From the NCBI RefSeq assembly GCF_008641105.1, contig NZ_VTTI01000004.1, positions 124,001 through 188,000 of the forward strand: DNA of 64,000 bases. Reading direction: 5' to 3'. A program made the position numbers and the translations under genes. Below the pieces are notes generated by a model. That model made no database searches. It had not been told where the DNA came from and saw only the letters and a program-made list of their open reading frames with translations. The stretch comes from Halopseudomonas salina. Lineage in GTDB: Bacteria > Pseudomonadota > Gammaproteobacteria > Pseudomonadales > Pseudomonadaceae. The stretch's first letter is position 1. The number at the start of each line of letters is the position of its first letter. Shown here piece after piece: positions 57,332 through 64,000 of this stretch.

Positions 57332-57706
57332 CTAGAAGTTTTCCAGCAGAACCAGGCCCCAGACAACCGCCAGCAGAATGAGGCCGAGCATTTGCGCAGC
57401 GCTGCTCATGTCTTTCGACGCCTTGGACAGAGGATGGGTCTCAAGCGATATTCGATCGATTGCCGCCTCGATAGCCGAATTCAACAGCTCGATGATCAAT
57501 GAGATGAGCACACTGCCAATCAATAGAGCTCTGGAAACCGGACCAACCGGCAAGACCAGAGCCACTGGAATCAGAATGATCGCCATCCAGACCAGTTGCC
57601 GGAACGCGGCTTCCCCGCGGTAGGCCGTCATCAAACCGTCCAGTGAGTAGCCACAGGCATTCCAGATACGCCGAAGGCCGGTAGCGCCCTTGTACGGATT
57701 GGTCAT
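57332..57706 (-). CDS. dgkA: Diacylglycerol kinase
   Basis: A small trimeric membrane kinase recycling diacylglycerol to phosphatidic acid. It has 124 residues with three transmembrane helices and the signature VLISLIIELLNSAIEAAIDRI containing the catalytic Glu. Overlaps erdR by four bases, an arrangement known in Pseudomonas. Its function is unrelated to acetate sensing, so the coupling is curious but conserved. Confidence 0.96.
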   Translation of the reverse strand: MTNPYKGATGLRRIWNACGYSLDGLMTAYRGEAAFRQLVWMAIILIPVALVLPVGPVSRALLIGSVLISLIIELLNSAIEAAIDRISLETHPLSKASKDMSSAAQMLGLILLAVVWGLVLLENF

Positions 57707-58365
57707 GCACTCTGACCCGCATGGGTCAGTTCCATTTGCTGCAACACCAGTGCCGCCTGGGTCCGGGTACGCACTCCCAGCTTACGAAATATAGCAGTGA
57801 CGTGTGCCTTGACAGTTGCTTCTGACACACTCAGCTCGTAGGCGATCTGTTTATTCAGCAGACCATCACAGACCATGGTCAGCACGCGGAACTGCTGTGG
57901 CGTGAGACTGGCAAGCTGAGCGCTCACGGTCTTTTCCTGCTCCGATAGCGGTCCGCCACTGCCGGCTGCAGTTGGCCAACTTATGCCGCCTTCCAGCACT
58001 GTGCGCACCGCTTGCTGTATTTCTTCCAGGGACGAAGACTTTGGAATAAAGCCGCTGGCACCGAAGTCTCGCGCACGATTGACCACGGAGGACTCTTCCT
58101 GGGCTGAAATCACTACCACGGGGAGATGCGGATATTGACCTCGCAACAAAACCAGCCCTGAAAAACCGTAGGCGCCAGGCATGTTCAGATCCAGCAGAAC
58201 CAGATCCCAACTGTCTCGCGTTTCCAGGCTAGCCTGCAGCTCGGAAATACTGCCCACTTCCGTGAGCTGAAGCTGCGCGTCAGCGGCCGAAACGAGAGCT
58301 TGGCGCAATGCGCTGCGAAACAGCGGGTGATCGTCTGCGATCAGAATATCGTAGGTGGGAGCCAT
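57703..58365 (-). CDS. erdR: LuxR/NarL-family response regulator ErdR (CrbR)
   Basis: A 220-residue regulator with receiver phospho-acceptor Asp59 (LVLLDLNMPG), acidic pair Asp11-Asp12 and Lys in GFIPKSSSLEE. The GerE-type helix-turn-helix is at about 150-210 (LTPQQFRVLTMVCDGLLNKQIAYELSVSEATVKAHV). Homologous to ErdR/CrbR, which activates acs and ethanol/acetate genes. Here it is close to its likely kinase CrbS. A 191-base upstream gap separates it from the DMT gene. Confidence 0.92.
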   Translation of the reverse strand: MAPTYDILIADDHPLFRSALRQALVSAADAQLQLTEVGSISELQASLETRDSWDLVLLDLNMPGAYGFSGLVLLRGQYPHLPVVVISAQEESSVVNRARDFGASGFIPKSSSLEEIQQAVRTVLEGGISWPTAAGSGGPLSEQEKTVSAQLASLTPQQFRVLTMVCDGLLNKQIAYELSVSEATVKAHVTAIFRKLGVRTRTQAALVLQQMELTHAGQSA

Positions 58366-58556
58366 ACCTTATGTTCTCGATAATGATGTTATTTTTGTTG
58401 GCTTTGTGGTGCAAAGCGTGACAGCCGCCGGAGAACCCGTCAATTAACTGATTGTGCCGACCCAGCGGTCACGCGCTAATCCTGCGCAACTGTATCTGTT
58501 TTTGGACAAAACCTGTAGGCATACTCCGCGCCGGAATCAATCAAGCGGAGCCATGC

Positions 58557-59486
58557 ATGAAATCCAGTGCCTACCGAGCCGACCTGCTCATGCTGATTAC
58601 AGCTCTGATCTGGGGCTCGACCTTTGTCGCCCAAAGCAAGGGCATGGAGCATGTCGGCCCCTTCCTTTACACCGGACTGCGATTTCTGCTCGGCGCTCTG
58701 GCAGTTCTGCCTTTGGTGTTGCTCGCCAGGCCCCGCGCCGCTCCCGGCGGGTACCGATTTAGCCGGCCCATGCTGCTGGGAAGCCTGATTCTGGGGCTTG
58801 TCCTCACCCTGGGCATTAACCTGCAGCAGATCGGTCTGATGTTTACCACCGTGACCAACTCCGGATTCATCACCGGGCTCTACGTCATTCTGGTGCCAGT
58901 TTTCGGGCTATTCATCGGTATGCGCACTGGCATCGGCACCTGGGCCGGCGCAGCAATGGCATTGATCGGGATGCTGTTATTGAGCGTGAATGCAGACTAC
59001 AGCATCTCACGGGGCGACTGGCTGCAGTTGACCGGCGCGGCCTGCTGGGCCGTACACGTGTTGCTGGTAAGCTCCCTGGCCAGCCGCTTCGATCCGGTGC
59101 GAGTGGCTTTCTGCCAATTTGTGGTGTGCGCTGTGATCAGCCTGGTACTGGCAGTGATTTTTGAGCCCATTGTCTGGACCTCAATCGTGCTGGCCGGGCC
59201 AGCCATTCTGTACGGCGGCTTGCTGGCCGTAGGGGTTGCTTTCACCCTTCAGGTAGTGGCCCAACGTGATGCCATCGCCTCCCATGCCGCGGTGATTCTC
59301 AGCCTGGAAGCCGTATTCGCTGCGCTGGCCGGCTGGCTGGTTCTCAATGAGACACTCAGCCTGAGGGGATTCATCGGCTGCTCCCTGATGCTCGCCGGCA
59401 TGCTGGTAGCGCAACTGGTGCCCCTGGTTCTGGAAAGGCGACGGGCAATAGTACCCGTTCAGCAAGAGCCCGCCGGGCATCACTGA
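58557..59486 (+). CDS. DMT-superfamily (EamA) transporter
   Basis: A 309-residue inner-membrane protein with ten predicted helices and two EamA repeats. Signatures are LMLITALIWGSTFVAQSKGM at the start and AVILSLEAVFAALAGWLVLNETLSLRGFIGCSLMLAGML near the end. Likely exports a metabolite or amino acid. Start at 58557 has GGAG six bases upstream. Converges with the DTW gene (7-base overlap). Confidence 0.88.
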   Translation: MKSSAYRADLLMLITALIWGSTFVAQSKGMEHVGPFLYTGLRFLLGALAVLPLVLLARPRAAPGGYRFSRPMLLGSLILGLVLTLGINLQQIGLMFTTVTNSGFITGLYVILVPVFGLFIGMRTGIGTWAGAAMALIGMLLLSVNADYSISRGDWLQLTGAACWAVHVLLVSSLASRFDPVRVAFCQFVVCAVISLVLAVIFEPIVWTSIVLAGPAILYGGLLAVGVAFTLQVVAQRDAIASHAAVILSLEAVFAALAGWLVLNETLSLRGFIGCSLMLAGMLVAQLVPLVLERRRAIVPVQQEPAGHH

Positions 59487-60238
59487 GTATTAGGTTTTCT
59501 GGCCAGATGCAGCGCGAGACGCTCATGCGCTGGTGTGTCCAGCGTGAACGGCCGATTGGCCCGCGACGCAAGGTAGGCTTCGGTAAAAAGGTCGAAATAG
59601 TCACCCAGCAACTGCGCATCGGCCTCATCGCCAGCCAGCGCCAGACAGGCAGCGGCCACTTCGACGGTACACAGATGCTCCTCACGACAGGAGCGTCTTA
59701 GGCGATAGCGCGAAAGTTGCTCGGTGCGCAGGCTCAGTATCGGCAACCCAGCCAGGCAAGGACTTTTACGAAACATCTTGCGGGCCTGCGTCCAGGTAGC
59801 ATCAAGAATGACCAGCAGCGGTCGCTTACCTGAAGCGCTGCGCTCGGGTAGCTCCTGCACCACCTGCTGATCGGGTCGCGCGTACTCCCCGGGGAAAACG
59901 ATATACGGCTGCCATTGGGGGTCTGCCAGTAAGTGCTCCAGCTGCGAATCCGTTTCTGTGCGGGACCAGACAAAAGCGTGGGTCTCGGGAAGACAGTCGG
60001 CTATCAACCTTCCGGTGTTGGTTGGCTTGAGCGGCTCCAGGGGATGCATGATCAGGCAGATGCCTACTGACGTTGCCAGGCTGGGTCGCCAGTCACACAG
60101 ACATGCCCTGGGAGCAAGCAGGCAACCCTCGCAACGCTGCATGAACGAGCCCCGGGCACGAAAGGGCCTGGTCGATTTTTCACGCATCTGGCTCCGGAGC
60201 CGGTGAACCGCGTGCTCGGGATACTTCTCTTCGGTCAT
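59480..60238 (-). CDS. tapT: tRNA-uridine aminocarboxypropyltransferase (DTW domain)
   Basis: A 252-residue DTW-domain enzyme that forms acp3U in the variable loop of tRNAs using SAM. N-terminal cysteines RCEGCLLAPRACLCDW form the zinc-type C-x2-C-x6-C-x-C cluster. The DTW motif appears as LDATWTQARKM at about residues 144-154, and LRTEQLSRYRLRRS follows. Start at 60238; an internal ATG at 60187 is possible. Gene name by similarity to E. coli YfiP/TapT. Confidence 0.86.
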   Translation of the reverse strand: MTEEKYPEHAVHRLRSQMREKSTRPFRARGSFMQRCEGCLLAPRACLCDWRPSLATSVGICLIMHPLEPLKPTNTGRLIADCLPETHAFVWSRTETDSQLEHLLADPQWQPYIVFPGEYARPDQQVVQELPERSASGKRPLLVILDATWTQARKMFRKSPCLAGLPILSLRTEQLSRYRLRRSCREEHLCTVEVAAACLALAGDEADAQLLGDYFDLFTEAYLASRANRPFTLDTPAHERLALHLARKPNTQ

Positions 60239-60380
60239 GGATTTCCACTTTCAGATTTGGTGCTCGGCCAGCATTCTGACACAATCAAAACCGCTCTGGT
60301 CGGGCTTGGCACGAACCAGTTCACTCCGGGATGGTCGAATGCTGCAGTCCGTCATACATTCCGGTCAATGGAGAATATTC

Positions 60381-60791
60381 ATGCGTTGGTTAACCCTGTC
60401 CACTACCCTGCTCGTTGCAACCCTAATCGCCCTTCCCTCTCAGGCGCAATCGCTCAGGGAAATGCGCTTGCAGGAAACCCTTGAGGACATTGCCGAGCAA
60501 AGTAGCATCGGCACTCCTCGGCCACTCAATGATGACATTGTCGATGAAGGCTTCAGTGCGCGAGATGGTCACCTGATCAATTACCTTTCGGTCAATGAAG
60601 CTTATGCGGCCCAATTGCAGTCCGAGCCCCTGGTTGTACGCAGCCAGTTGCAGGCCAGCGTGTGCTCCAACCAGCAGTTTCGCCGCCTGATGGACATGGG
60701 CGCGACCCTGACCTACCACTTTGTGCTGACTGATACCACTCAGCCCGTCCTGACACACAGCTTTGTATCTGAACACTGTCAGTCCTTCTAG
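60381..60791 (+). CDS. Small secreted protein, PA3611-like
   Basis: A 136-residue exported protein with signal peptide LTLSTTLLVATLIALPSQAQ and a mature domain with RLQETLEDIAEQSSIGTPRPLN, an RSQLQASVCSNQQFRRLMDMG segment and C-terminal FVSEHCQSF. Two cysteines suggest a disulfide. It resembles what I recall of the PA3611 quorum-sensing-regulated virulence-factor family; function unproven. GGAGA precedes the ATG. Confidence 0.72.
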   Translation: MRWLTLSTTLLVATLIALPSQAQSLREMRLQETLEDIAEQSSIGTPRPLNDDIVDEGFSARDGHLINYLSVNEAYAAQLQSEPLVVRSQLQASVCSNQQFRRLMDMGATLTYHFVLTDTTQPVLTHSFVSEHCQSF

Positions 60792-60860
60792 ACTGTCCCA
60801 GATCAACGAACCAGCCATCAACGCCCGGCACAATGGAATTTTCAGGCGGAGAATATAAAC

Positions 60861-62264
60861 ATGGCTCTACTCACCTTCAAAGGCGCGATACGCCAGGTTA
60901 CCGGCTCCTGTTATCTGCTGGAAGCCAATGGATCCCGGGTTCTGCTGGAGTGCGGCATGACCCAGGGGTACCGTCGGGAAGAGGCGCAGAATCGAAATCG
61001 CTTCGACTTCATGCCCGAGAGCCTCGACGCAGTCATTATCTCCCACGCGCACCTGGATCATTCAGGTCTTCTGCCCAAACTGGTGGCTGAAGGCTATAAA
61101 GGCCCTATTTATATGACCCAGGGCTGCGCCGAACTCCTGAAACTCATGCTCGGCGACGCCGCCGCCCTGCAGCAAAGGGACACTGACTGGGAAAACAAGT
61201 GGCGCAAACGTGCAGGCAAGCCCCTTCTCGAACCTCTTTATACCCAGGAAGATACCGACGCCGCTCTGCGACTGTGCAAGCACCATGAGTATGGTCAGGA
61301 AGCGACAGCGGCTAATGGTATCAATGTTACCTTCCATGAGGCTGGCCATATTCTGGGGTCGGCCGTCGTGGAAATAACCATTCATGAAGCGCACAACCTC
61401 ACCCGCAAACTGGTGTTTTCAGGAGACCTGGGCAATGACCAGTCGCCCCTGTTGAAGCTGCCTGAAACCCTTAAGGAGGCAGACCTGCTGTTGATGGAGT
61501 CTACCTATGGCGATCGGGACCACCGCAACCTGGACGAGACCCTGGAGGAGTTCCAGCAAATACTCGATGCCGCCTGGGCCAGCGGCGGTAATGTCCTGAT
61601 CCCGTCGTTTGCCGTAGGTCGAACCCAGGACATCCTCTACTATCTGGGCAAGTTTTATCAGGCCGGCACGCTCAAGCAACAGGCTGTATTTCTGGATAGC
61701 CCCATGGCGATCGCTGCCACGGAGATTTACGATCGTTTTCGCAAGGACTTCAAACCTGCTGAAAAAGCACTGATCGAAAGCCAGAAAAAAGGGGATCTCA
61801 AGCATTGGCTGCCGATCCTCAAATGCACGCCAAGCACCGAGGAATCCATGGCAATCAACCGCGTCTACGGCGGCGCGATTATTATTGCCGGCGCAGGCAT
61901 GTGCAACGGCGGCCGTATAGTCCATCACTTCAAACACAATCTCTGGCGTGATGATTGCCATATCATCATGCCCGGCTTCCAGGCCAAGGGTACCCTGGGC
62001 CGTCGACTGGTCGACGGTGAGAAAAACGTACGCATTATTCATCAGAGCCTCGCCGTGAAGGCGCATCTGCATACACTCGGTGGATTTTCCGCACATGCCG
62101 GCCAGTCACAACTCATTGAATGGCTTGGGCACTTCAAACGCAGTCCTGAAATCTATCTGGTGCATGGTGAGCTGGAAAAGAGCGAAGCGCTTGCAGCGGC
62201 GATAAAAGCCCGCCTTGGCTGGCTGGCAACTATCCCGGAGCTGGATGAGCAAATAGCGTTTTGA
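60861..62264 (+). CDS. Beta-CASP metallo-beta-lactamase-fold RNA hydrolase
   Basis: A 467-residue protein of the CPSF73/RNA-exonuclease group. Metal motif 2 is SHAHLDHSG, further ligands lie in EAGHILGSA and FSGDLGN, and the beta-CASP domain occupies about 210-385 with motifs VLIPSFAVGRTQDILYYL, IIIAGAGMCNGGRIVHHF and the C-terminal GGFSAHAGQSQL. Probably an RNA-processing nuclease; target unknown. Not an antibiotic-resistance enzyme. Between a small secreted protein and the LOG gene. Confidence 0.92.
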   Translation: MALLTFKGAIRQVTGSCYLLEANGSRVLLECGMTQGYRREEAQNRNRFDFMPESLDAVIISHAHLDHSGLLPKLVAEGYKGPIYMTQGCAELLKLMLGDAAALQQRDTDWENKWRKRAGKPLLEPLYTQEDTDAALRLCKHHEYGQEATAANGINVTFHEAGHILGSAVVEITIHEAHNLTRKLVFSGDLGNDQSPLLKLPETLKEADLLLMESTYGDRDHRNLDETLEEFQQILDAAWASGGNVLIPSFAVGRTQDILYYLGKFYQAGTLKQQAVFLDSPMAIAATEIYDRFRKDFKPAEKALIESQKKGDLKHWLPILKCTPSTEESMAINRVYGGAIIIAGAGMCNGGRIVHHFKHNLWRDDCHIIMPGFQAKGTLGRRLVDGEKNVRIIHQSLAVKAHLHTLGGFSAHAGQSQLIEWLGHFKRSPEIYLVHGELEKSEALAAAIKARLGWLATIPELDEQIAF

Positions 62265-62294
62265 CGAGCATGCAAACTGATACTGGAACTGTCG

Positions 62295-63383
62295 ATGACC
62301 GATGACAAAGACCCGGCGGACTACCTGACACGGCATGTGCAGACCGGTGGAACGGGGTTACAGCAAAAAATCGATGCGCTGGTCGATGCCAGCGCTGGCA
62401 ATAGCGCAAACGCTCCGCTCTACCGTGAGATGATTCTCAACATCGTACGCATGGCACAGGCTGACAGGGACCGTTGGGACGCCAAGATCATGCTGCAAAC
62501 CATTGCCGAACTCGAGCAGGCCTTCGCCCGACTCGAGATGTTCAAGCGCCGCCGCAAGGTAACCGTATTCGGTTCGGCTCGAACCCACGTTGACCATCAG
62601 CTGTATGCCCTGGCACGCGATATGGGCAGAACCCTTGCCCAGAATGACTATATGACCATCACTGGAGCTGGCAATGGCATCATGGGTGCAGCTCATGAAG
62701 GGGCCGGTCTGGACAACAGTCTCGGCTTCAATATCACCTTGCCGTTCGAGCAGCGCTCCAACGACATCGTATACAACACAGATCATGACCTGCGTTTCAG
62801 ATTTTTCTTTTTGCGCAAGCTGTTTTTCGTCAAGGAAGCTGACGCGCTGGTTCTATGCCCGGGAGGCTTTGGCACTCTGGATGAAACCCTGGAGGTGCTG
62901 ACGCTGATCCAGACCGGCAAGAGTCCGGTAGTACCCATTATCCTGCTCGACGTTCCCGATGGTGGCTTCTGGGACGGTCTGCTGACTTTTTTCAAAAACC
63001 AGATGTGTGATCAGGGATACATACTTGAGGCCGACTTCAATCTGATCACACTGGCGCGCTCACCTGATCAGGCCATGCAGGAAATTCTGCACTTCTACAG
63101 CAATTACCATTCATCCAGATGGGTTGATAGGCGCTATCAGCTGCGGATGCACAAGCCACTGAGCGATCTCACACTGGACCAGATCAACGAACAATTCAAT
63201 GATATTTGCGAAGGAGGGGATTTCGAGCAGGTAGGTACCGGATGCCCAGATCCGGATGAGCCAGAATTGGATGGAATGCATCGTCTGGTATTCAGCTTTA
63301 ACGGCCGCCATCAGGGCCGGTTAAGAGCACTTATCAATTACGTCAATCGAGTCGAAAATCTGCGAAACCCCGGTAGCGCATGA
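62295..63383 (+). CDS. LOG-family protein (TIGR00730-type nucleotide hydrolase)
   Basis: A 362-residue protein with a Rossmann-like lysine-decarboxylase-like fold. It has the LOG motif CPGGFGTLDETLEVLTLIQTG and the nucleotide-binding GAGNGIMGAAHEGAG. It has an N-terminal helical extension (about 100 residues) and a longer C-terminus than plant-type LOG. LOG enzymes cleave ribose 5'-phosphate from AMP-type nucleotides; this longer group may act as an AMP nucleosidase-like enzyme. Converges with recX, overlapping by 41 bases. Confidence 0.88.
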   Translation: MTDDKDPADYLTRHVQTGGTGLQQKIDALVDASAGNSANAPLYREMILNIVRMAQADRDRWDAKIMLQTIAELEQAFARLEMFKRRRKVTVFGSARTHVDHQLYALARDMGRTLAQNDYMTITGAGNGIMGAAHEGAGLDNSLGFNITLPFEQRSNDIVYNTDHDLRFRFFFLRKLFFVKEADALVLCPGGFGTLDETLEVLTLIQTGKSPVVPIILLDVPDGGFWDGLLTFFKNQMCDQGYILEADFNLITLARSPDQAMQEILHFYSNYHSSRWVDRRYQLRMHKPLSDLTLDQINEQFNDICEGGDFEQVGTGCPDPDEPELDGMHRLVFSFNGRHQGRLRALINYVNRVENLRNPGSA

Positions 63384-63786
63384 AATTGAGCTGTTTCGCA
63401 CGCTGCTTGAGATCTTCTGCAGGGCCTTCAGGAAAGCGTTTGGCGAATGCCACGCTGGCCCGTTTGGACCAATCCCAGTCCAGTCCCAGCACGTCGCTGA
63501 CAAGATGCTCGGCCACGCCGCGCTCGCGTAACTCCTCTGCAAGTCGCTGCGGGCCGTAACCACGCTGAACCCGGGCATGCACGTAGGCCTCGCAGAATCG
63601 CTCGTCGCTTAGTAGGCCATCTTCCTGCAATTGATCGATCACTGCTTCACACTGGTCGGTAGAAGCGCCACGCAGCTTTAGCTTGCGTAGCATTTCGAGC
63701 CGGCTATGCTCACGTCGCGCCAGCAAGTCCAGCGCGCTGCGCCGGATTTCCTGGGGCGTTTCAAGCTGCTGCTGACGACCAAACAT
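63343..63786 (-). CDS. recX: Regulatory protein RecX
   Basis: Inhibits RecA filament growth. It has 147 residues with three-helix repeat units (RRSALDLLARREHSRLEMLRKLKLRG; DGLLSDERFCEAYVHARVQRGYGP; LKQRAKQLNFMRYRGF). Lies 14 bases after recA on the same strand, so it is cotranscribed. The 3' end overlaps the LOG gene. Confidence 0.95.
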   Translation of the reverse strand: MFGRQQQLETPQEIRRSALDLLARREHSRLEMLRKLKLRGASTDQCEAVIDQLQEDGLLSDERFCEAYVHARVQRGYGPQRLAEELRERGVAEHLVSDVLGLDWDWSKRASVAFAKRFPEGPAEDLKQRAKQLNFMRYRGFADFRLD

Positions 63787-63800
63787 GATGTCGCGTCAGA

Positions 63801-64000
63801 TTACAGATCAACGTCGGCGCTGGCCTCGACAGCCGCTGCCTTGGCGTTGCTGGGCTTGGGCAACAGCTGATCACGAATAGCCTTCTCGATCTCGTCGGCA
63901 ATGGCCGGATTCTCGGCCATGTATTTGGCTGCATTGGCCTTGCCCTGGCCAATCTTGTTGCCCTTGTAGGCATACCAGGCGCCGGATTTCTCGACCAGGC
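63801..64000 (-). CDS. recA: RecA recombinase, C-terminal part (runs off the right edge)
   Basis: The visible residues hold the RecA C-terminal domain, including [37 protein letters not shown] and a tail ending VEASADVDL*. The stop is TAA at 63801-63803. The catalytic core and promoter lie outside. Tail acidity (EASADVD) is typical. Directly upstream of recX. Confidence 0.97.
   Translation of the reverse strand, partial: LVEKSGAWYAYKGNKIGQGKANAAKYMAENPAIADEIEKAIRDQLLPKPSNAKAAAVEASADVDL

Noticed and set aside
60861..62264. Antibiotic-resistance metallo-beta-lactamase
   Set aside because: The protein has a beta-CASP domain and RNA-hydrolase motifs and no signal peptide.

Overview
The window is a chromosomal segment from a Pseudomonas-type gammaproteobacterium of moderate-to-high G+C, plausibly the Halopseudomonas / P. 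pertucinogena side of the family. Two things support this. The gene order from dapA-gcvR-bcp through nadA, queC/queE, cpoB-pal-tolBARQ-ybgC, ruvBAC, yebC, aspS, dps, oprD, proS, arsC, wrbA, hda and purMN matches, from memory, the P. aeruginosa PA1010-to-PA0943 block. The right end (dgkA-erdR ... LOG-recX-recA) matches its PA3603-PA3617 block. The species assignment is inference. There is no rRNA, CRISPR array, insertion sequence, integrase or prophage gene in the window. Nearly all of it is tightly packed core genome.

Layout. 1-6.6 kb: start of dapA (partial), gcvR, bcp, an AI-2E/PerM-type permease, a TusA-like sulfurtransferase, the periplasmic protease bepA, nadA, a DUF2383 four-helix-bundle protein and tRNA-Lys. 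6.6-18.4 kb, all minus strand: queE-queC (queuosine precursor), the complete Tol-Pal envelope system with ybgC, the ruvA-ruvB-ruvC recombination genes, yebC and aspS. 18.7-22.3 kb: dps with a stationary-phase-type -10 element, a membrane protein fused to a cold-shock domain, slyX, a HIT protein, and an OprD-type porin behind a near-ideal CRP/Vfr site. 22.4-34.8 kb: proS, a lipoprotein, a lytic transglycosylase, acyP, a TlpA-like thioredoxin, yihY, arsC-wrbA-DUF2069, hda and a second PerM paralogue, DUF2066, then purM-purN-DUF3108 ending at a strong bidirectional terminator.

34.8-53.7 kb is more accessory. It holds a stand-alone 3-hydroxyacyl-CoA dehydrogenase, a uracil-DNA glycosylase-superfamily protein with iron-sulfur-type cysteines, an ABM monooxygenase, an ilvD of the ~560-residue class and a TerB/DUF533 protein. 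Next come a two-component system divergent from a dsbD-tlpA-dsbG thiol-redox operon, a secreted protein, a GAF/degenerate-GGDEF protein, two tandem Crp/Fnr-like regulators, tRNA-Ser, a crotonase, a YdjM-type membrane protein, an MFS transporter and azlCD. 53.7-64 kb: an SSS-domain hybrid kinase (CrbS/MxtR type), dgkA, the cognate-type response regulator erdR/crbR, a DMT exporter, a DTW-domain tRNA modification enzyme, a small secreted protein, a beta-CASP RNA hydrolase, a LOG protein, recX and the 3' end of recA.

Most operons are translationally coupled through ATGA or TGATG overlaps. I see no wholly unknown multi-gene system. The best candidates for new biology are: (i) the thiol-redox regulon, where two TTAA direct-repeat operators lie between the regulator and dsbD, and the sensor has a single cysteine in its periplasmic domain; (ii) the class II-positioned CRP/Vfr site before the porin; (iii) the membrane-anchored cold-shock protein; (iv) the tandem Crp/Fnr pair beside a GGDEF relative without its active site; (v) the glycosylase with an unusual motif combination.
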